64,000 nt of DNA from Thalassospira lucentensis (GTDB taxonomy: Bacteria > Pseudomonadota > Alphaproteobacteria > Rhodospirillales > Thalassospiraceae): the NCBI RefSeq assembly GCF_032921865.1, contig NZ_CP136684.1, positions 3,693,001 through 3,757,000 on the forward strand, written 5' to 3'. This document shows, one piece after another, positions 60,921-64,000 of the stretch (the stretch's first letter is position 1; the number at the start of each line of letters is the position of its first letter). The position numbers were made by a program, and so were the translations under genes. The notes below the pieces were generated by a model. The model made no database searches, was not told the DNA's origin, and saw nothing but the letters and a program-made list of their open reading frames with translations.

Positions 60921-61808
60921 ATGGCATCACGCACCGAAGAATTTGATATGCGCTTTGCCGGGTTGGATCAGTGGTCCGACGCCGATTTCCTTATGGCTTT
61001 GTGGGAAGGCCAGATGCGCGCGGTCGCATCGCTAGGGCCGGTCCTGACGGATCTGGCGACAGCCGCAAACGGGATAGCACGTCGCCTGGGGGGCGGGGGG
61101 CGTCTCGTTTATGTTGGTGCCGGAACTTCCGGCACGGTGGCATGGCAGGATGCCAAGGAACTTGGCGGAACGTTTGGCTGGCCTGAAGACATGACCATCG
61201 TCATGCTGGCCGGTGGCTTGCAAAGCGAGCCGGGCGTATTCAATTCCGCCGAAGACGATACCAAAGCCGCCGAAGACGAAATTACCCGACATTGCATAGG
61301 TGAAGGTGACGCGGTTATCGCCGTCGCCGCCAGCGGCTCGACGCCTTATACACTGCATGCAGTTGAGTTGGCACGCGAGCGCGGTGCTTACACAGTTGGT
61401 CTTTGCAACAATCCCGATGGCAAGCTTTTGACCGCGGCAGCGTGCAGTATCTTTCTTGATAGTGCGCCCGAAGTTATTGCCGGTTCAACCCGCATGGGGG
61501 CAGGGACCGCGCAGAAGGCCGCCATAAATATCCTTTCATCGCTTGTCATGAACAAGCTTGGGCGTCTTTTCGATAACTTGATGGTCGGCATGCGTGCCGA
61601 AAACATCAAGTTACATGGTCGCGCGATCCGCATTACCAGCCATATTGCCGGTTGTGATGCGCAGAAGGCCGAAAGCGCCCTTGAAAAAGCACAGTTTGAT
61701 ATCCGCATCGCGGTCCTGATTGCCAAAGGGCACGAGACCGCGAAAGCCAAAGAAATTCTTGCGATGTTTAACGGAAATCTCCGGGCAGCGCTTGAGTATA
61801 AGGACTGA
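60921..61808 (+). CDS. N-acetylmuramic acid 6-phosphate etherase family protein (divergent MurQ)
   Basis: MurQ removes the D-lactyl ether from MurNAc-6-phosphate to give GlcNAc-6-phosphate. The 295-residue SIS protein keeps YVGAGTSG, the first catalytic Glu region (QDAKELGGTFGWP), the second (FNSAEDD), APEVIAGSTRMGAGTAQKAA and NLMVGMRAENIKLHGRAIRI. It departs from the usual sequence at TSGT (TSGR), GGTFG (PPTFG) and ASGSTPY (ASGRTPY), so the substrate may differ. The ATG at 60921 lies after a GGAGGGAG stretch. It heads the plus-strand transporter unit. Confidence 0.82.
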   Translation: MASRTEEFDMRFAGLDQWSDADFLMALWEGQMRAVASLGPVLTDLATAANGIARRLGGGGRLVYVGAGTSGTVAWQDAKELGGTFGWPEDMTIVMLAGGLQSEPGVFNSAEDDTKAAEDEITRHCIGEGDAVIAVAASGSTPYTLHAVELARERGAYTVGLCNNPDGKLLTAAACSIFLDSAPEVIAGSTRMGAGTAQKAAINILSSLVMNKLGRLFDNLMVGMRAENIKLHGRAIRITSHIAGCDAQKAESALEKAQFDIRIAVLIAKGHETAKAKEILAMFNGNLRAALEYKD

Positions 61809-61855
61809 CATCTGCAGAGATAGCAGTCCACCGACATTGATCAGAGGAGGCATAA

Positions 61856-63118
61856 ATGTCGAATAAAGTGTTTGCAAAAGGCCTGGCAGCGGCTCTGGCG
61901 GCAAGTGTCGCCCTGGTTCCGTTGATGGCATCTGCTGGCGAACTCGTGATCGAGAGCTGGCGTAACGACGATATCGATATCTGGAATGATCAGATTATTC
62001 CGGCCTTTAACAAGGAACATCCGGAAATTAAGGTGACTTTCTCGCCGACCCCGCCGACCGATTACAACGCGCTGATCAATGCGAAATTCGCTGGCGGCAC
62101 GGCTGGTGATCTGATCACGTGCCGTCCGTTCGATGCGTCGCTTGAACTTTACAAGCAGGGCAATCTTGCTCCTCTTGACGATATAGCGGGCATGGATAAT
62201 TTCTCCGATGTTGCGAAATCCGCATGGCAGACGGATGATGGTTCCGTCACTTTTTGCCTGCCGATGGCGTCGGTTATTCATGGCTTCATCTATAACAAGG
62301 AAGCCTTTGAGGCAGCCGGTGTAGAAGTGCCGAAGACCCGTGCAGAATTCTATGCTGCCCTTGATAAAATCAAGGAAGAAGGCAGCTATATCCCTATGGC
62401 AATGGGGACTGCCGATCAGTGGGAAGCCGCAACAATGGGCTTCCAGAACATTGGTCCGAATTACTGGAAAGGCGAAGAGGGCCGCAAAGCCTTGATCGAT
62501 GGCAGCCAGAAATTCACCGATAAACCGTATGTTGACACCTTTACCGAACTGGCAAGCTGGGCAAACTATCTTCCGGACGGTTATGAAGCCATTTCCTATC
62601 CGGATGCGCAGAACCTGTTCTCGCTTGGCCGTGCGGCTGTCTATCCGGCCGGTTCCTGGGACATTTCGCTGTTTAACAGCCAGGCCGAATTTGAATTTGG
62701 CGCATTTCCGCCGCCCCCGGCAGAAGGTTCGGACACCTGCTATATCAGCGACCACACCGATATCGCGCTGGGCTTGAATGCCAAATCGCCGAATGCGGCA
62801 GAGGCAAAGGTCTTCCTCGAATGGATGACTGGCTCGGAATTTGCGTCGCTTTACTCCAACGCGCTTCCAGGCTTCTTCTCGTTGTCGAACCACAAGGTCG
62901 AAATCACCGATCCGGTTGCCAACGAGTTCGTGAGCTGGCGTCAGAAATGCGAATCAACCATTCGTAACTCTTATCAGATTTTGTCGCGTGGCACGCCGAA
63001 CCTTGAAAACGAACTGTGGAATATTTCCGCACAGGTTATCAACGGAACTGTTACTCCGGAAGAAGCCGGTAAAGCCGCTGAATCCGGACTTGCGAAGTGG
63101 TATGCGCCGCATCAGTAA
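61856..63118 (+). CDS. ABC transporter sugar-binding protein
   Basis: This is the periplasmic receptor of a carbohydrate importer (family 1 solute-binding protein). The 420-residue protein has a signal peptide (core AAALAASVALVPLMA, cleavage after ASA, about residue 27). The mature part starts GELVIESWRNDDIDIWNDQI and includes SPTPPTDYNALINAKFAGGT, NKEAFEAAGVEVPKTRAEFY and SLGRAAVYPAGSWDISLF. AGAGGAGG precedes the ATG. It lies 47 bases after the murQ-like gene and upstream of a permease. The likely ligand is GlcNAc, MurNAc or an oligomer, inferred from context. Confidence 0.9.
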   Translation: MSNKVFAKGLAAALAASVALVPLMASAGELVIESWRNDDIDIWNDQIIPAFNKEHPEIKVTFSPTPPTDYNALINAKFAGGTAGDLITCRPFDASLELYKQGNLAPLDDIAGMDNFSDVAKSAWQTDDGSVTFCLPMASVIHGFIYNKEAFEAAGVEVPKTRAEFYAALDKIKEEGSYIPMAMGTADQWEAATMGFQNIGPNYWKGEEGRKALIDGSQKFTDKPYVDTFTELASWANYLPDGYEAISYPDAQNLFSLGRAAVYPAGSWDISLFNSQAEFEFGAFPPPPAEGSDTCYISDHTDIALGLNAKSPNAAEAKVFLEWMTGSEFASLYSNALPGFFSLSNHKVEITDPVANEFVSWRQKCESTIRNSYQILSRGTPNLENELWNISAQVINGTVTPEEAGKAAESGLAKWYAPHQ

Positions 63119-63130
63119 GACCTGACTACA

Positions 63131-63160
63131 GATGGCAGGTGACTTCTTGCGCCTGCCATC
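63131..63160 (+). terminator. Intercistronic hairpin after the binding-protein gene
   Basis: GATGGCAGG and CCTGCCATC pair around a 12-base loop, 12 bases after the stop, with no real T tract. Such hairpins let binding-protein mRNA outlast permease mRNA. The remaining 146 bases before the permease hold no gene. Confidence 0.55.
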
Positions 63161-63306
63161 CTTGTATCTACCGGGTATCTTGCAGTTTCGAACATCACGC
63201 CGATTGACAAACGGGGCGGACAGGACTGCAATCAGGCGCTCAGATGAACGCTTTCGACCGGGGACGCGCTCCCCGTACGCTTAATCTCAGAAAGACAGGA
63301 TAAGGT

Positions 63307-64000
63307 ATGGCGCATTCCGGGCCCATGACCGATTGGCGCAAGGCAAAACTGCCTGTGTTTGCCTTTCTGGCACCTGCGACGATCATTTACACATTGTTCA
63401 TGATCTATCCGCTAATCGATTCCATTCGCCTCAGTTTTTATGCCACGCCAAGCGGCGGGGAGATGGCCTTTGTCGGTTTCGATAACTATCGAACCATTCT
63501 GGGCGATCCGGACTGGTCTGCGACGTTTTGGAACAGTTTCTGGAACAATATGAAATTCTTTGCGGTTCACATGCTGGTTCAGAACCCGATCGGGATCGCG
63601 CTTGCAGGCATTTTGAGCCTGCCGCAACTGAGGTTCCGCAACACCTATCGCACGATGATGATCATGCCGACCATGCTGTCGGTGGTGATTGTCGGTTTCA
63701 TCTGGCAACTGATCCTGAGCCCTGTATGGGGTGTTGGCGTCGATATCCTTGATATTTTCGGCCTGAAATCGCTGTTTGGTCCGTGGCTTGGCAAGGAAGG
63801 TTCGGCCCTGATAACGCTTTCCTTTATCTCGGTCTGGCAGTGGGTCGGTATTCCGCTGATGCTGATTTATGCGGCACTTCTGGCGATCCCCGACGATCTT
63901 GTCGACGCGGCAATTGTCGACGGCGCAACCCATTTCGAGGTGTTCCTGCATATCAAGCTGCCGCTTGTTCTGCCGACGGTTGCGATGGTATCGATCCTGA
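63307..64000 (+). CDS. ABC transporter permease, sugar type (partial, C-terminus off window)
   Basis: The frame from the ATG at 63307 is open for 231 codons to the window end. Hydrophobic segments include FAFLAPATIIYTLFMIYPLI near the start, FWNNMKFFAVHMLVQNPIGI, MMIMPTMLSVVIVGFIWQLI and ALITLSFISVWQWVGIPLML. It reaches the EAA loop (IPDDLVDAAIVDGATHFEVF), which contacts the ATPase. This is the MalF/UgpA-type first permease of a sugar importer. AGGATAAGGT precedes the start. The second permease and any ATPase lie beyond the edge. Confidence 0.9.
   Translation, partial: MAHSGPMTDWRKAKLPVFAFLAPATIIYTLFMIYPLIDSIRLSFYATPSGGEMAFVGFDNYRTILGDPDWSATFWNSFWNNMKFFAVHMLVQNPIGIALAGILSLPQLRFRNTYRTMMIMPTMLSVVIVGFIWQLILSPVWGVGVDILDIFGLKSLFGPWLGKEGSALITLSFISVWQWVGIPLMLIYAALLAIPDDLVDAAIVDGATHFEVFLHIKLPLVLPTVAMVSIL

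Noticed and set aside
61841..62893. A 350-codon minus-strand open frame
   Set aside because: It is antisense to the sugar-binding protein, which has a signal peptide, a strong Shine-Dalgarno and a family match.
1..64000. CRISPR arrays, toxin-antitoxin pairs, insertion sequences and prophage genes
   Set aside because: I looked for regular spaced repeats, transposase or integrase motifs and small paired genes, and found none that I could support.

Overview
This window looks like a contiguous piece of an alphaproteobacterial chromosome. Three things point that way. The gene order popZ-valS, erpA ... argS-SPOR-nagZ-scpAB-tatABC-serS-surE-pcm-nlpD-like-yajC-secDF is a familiar alphaproteobacterial backbone. 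The uvrA gene carries a GTTC-N7-GTTC SOS box, the alphaproteobacterial LexA type. PopZ and the two homologues of mitochondrial complex I assembly factors also fit. A marine or rhodospirillaceal genus such as Thalassospira is my guess from protein style and moderate GC; the sequence does not prove it. I see no phage, transposase, integrase or CRISPR array.

Layout. Positions 1-1855 (minus) hold most of a fused SecD-SecF, a second copy beside the separate secD/secF at 40.7-43.3 kb. At 2.5-8.7 kb there are a cytoplasmic beta-helix protein, a MerR regulator, a frameshifted Pat-type acyl-CoA synthetase/acetyltransferase, and a DUF899 thioredoxin-like protein with a small membrane partner. Divergent from the last pair are a TPR/winged-helix regulator and a beta-propeller protein. 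At 11-12.6 kb lie two tRNA-Asn genes around an aldo/keto reductase, plus tRNA-Cys. At 12.8-18.9 kb come a Pcm-like methyltransferase, a rhodanese, a frameshifted tolC, popZ and valS. At 19-24.4 kb are pabB-pabA-pabC (p-aminobenzoate), a degenerate EAL protein, and an FMN riboswitch in front of ribB.

The central housekeeping block (24.5-43.3 kb) covers DNA repair (xthA), Fe-S assembly (erpA), tRNA charging (argS, serS), cell-wall recycling (nagZ), chromosome condensation (scpAB), Tat and Sec export, and stress or repair enzymes (surE, pcm). It is followed by an EamA permease, an Mth938/NDUFAF3-like protein, a minus-strand FAD oxidoreductase, an MscS channel and an NDUFAF6-like protein. Further on are trmFO, two proteins of unknown function and SOS-regulated uvrA.

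The right end (54.5-64 kb) is a divergent amino-sugar locus. The minus-strand run is a BadF-type sugar kinase, a GntR/UTRA regulator, a SIS-domain deaminase, nagA, a Gfo/Idh dehydrogenase and a class II aldolase. The plus-strand run is a divergent MurQ-type etherase, a sugar-binding protein and an ABC permease cut by the window edge. Repeated TGGTAT half-sites sit in the promoter region between them. The pathway implied is import of GlcNAc and/or MurNAc, phosphorylation, removal of the lactyl ether, deacetylation, and deamination to fructose-6-phosphate.

No clearly unprecedented system stands out. The best leads are the amino-sugar operon with its extra dehydrogenase and aldolase, the double SecDF set, the NDUFAF3/NDUFAF6 neighbourhood, the cysteine-tailed degenerate EAL protein, and two single-base frameshifts (pat, tolC) that may be sequence errors.
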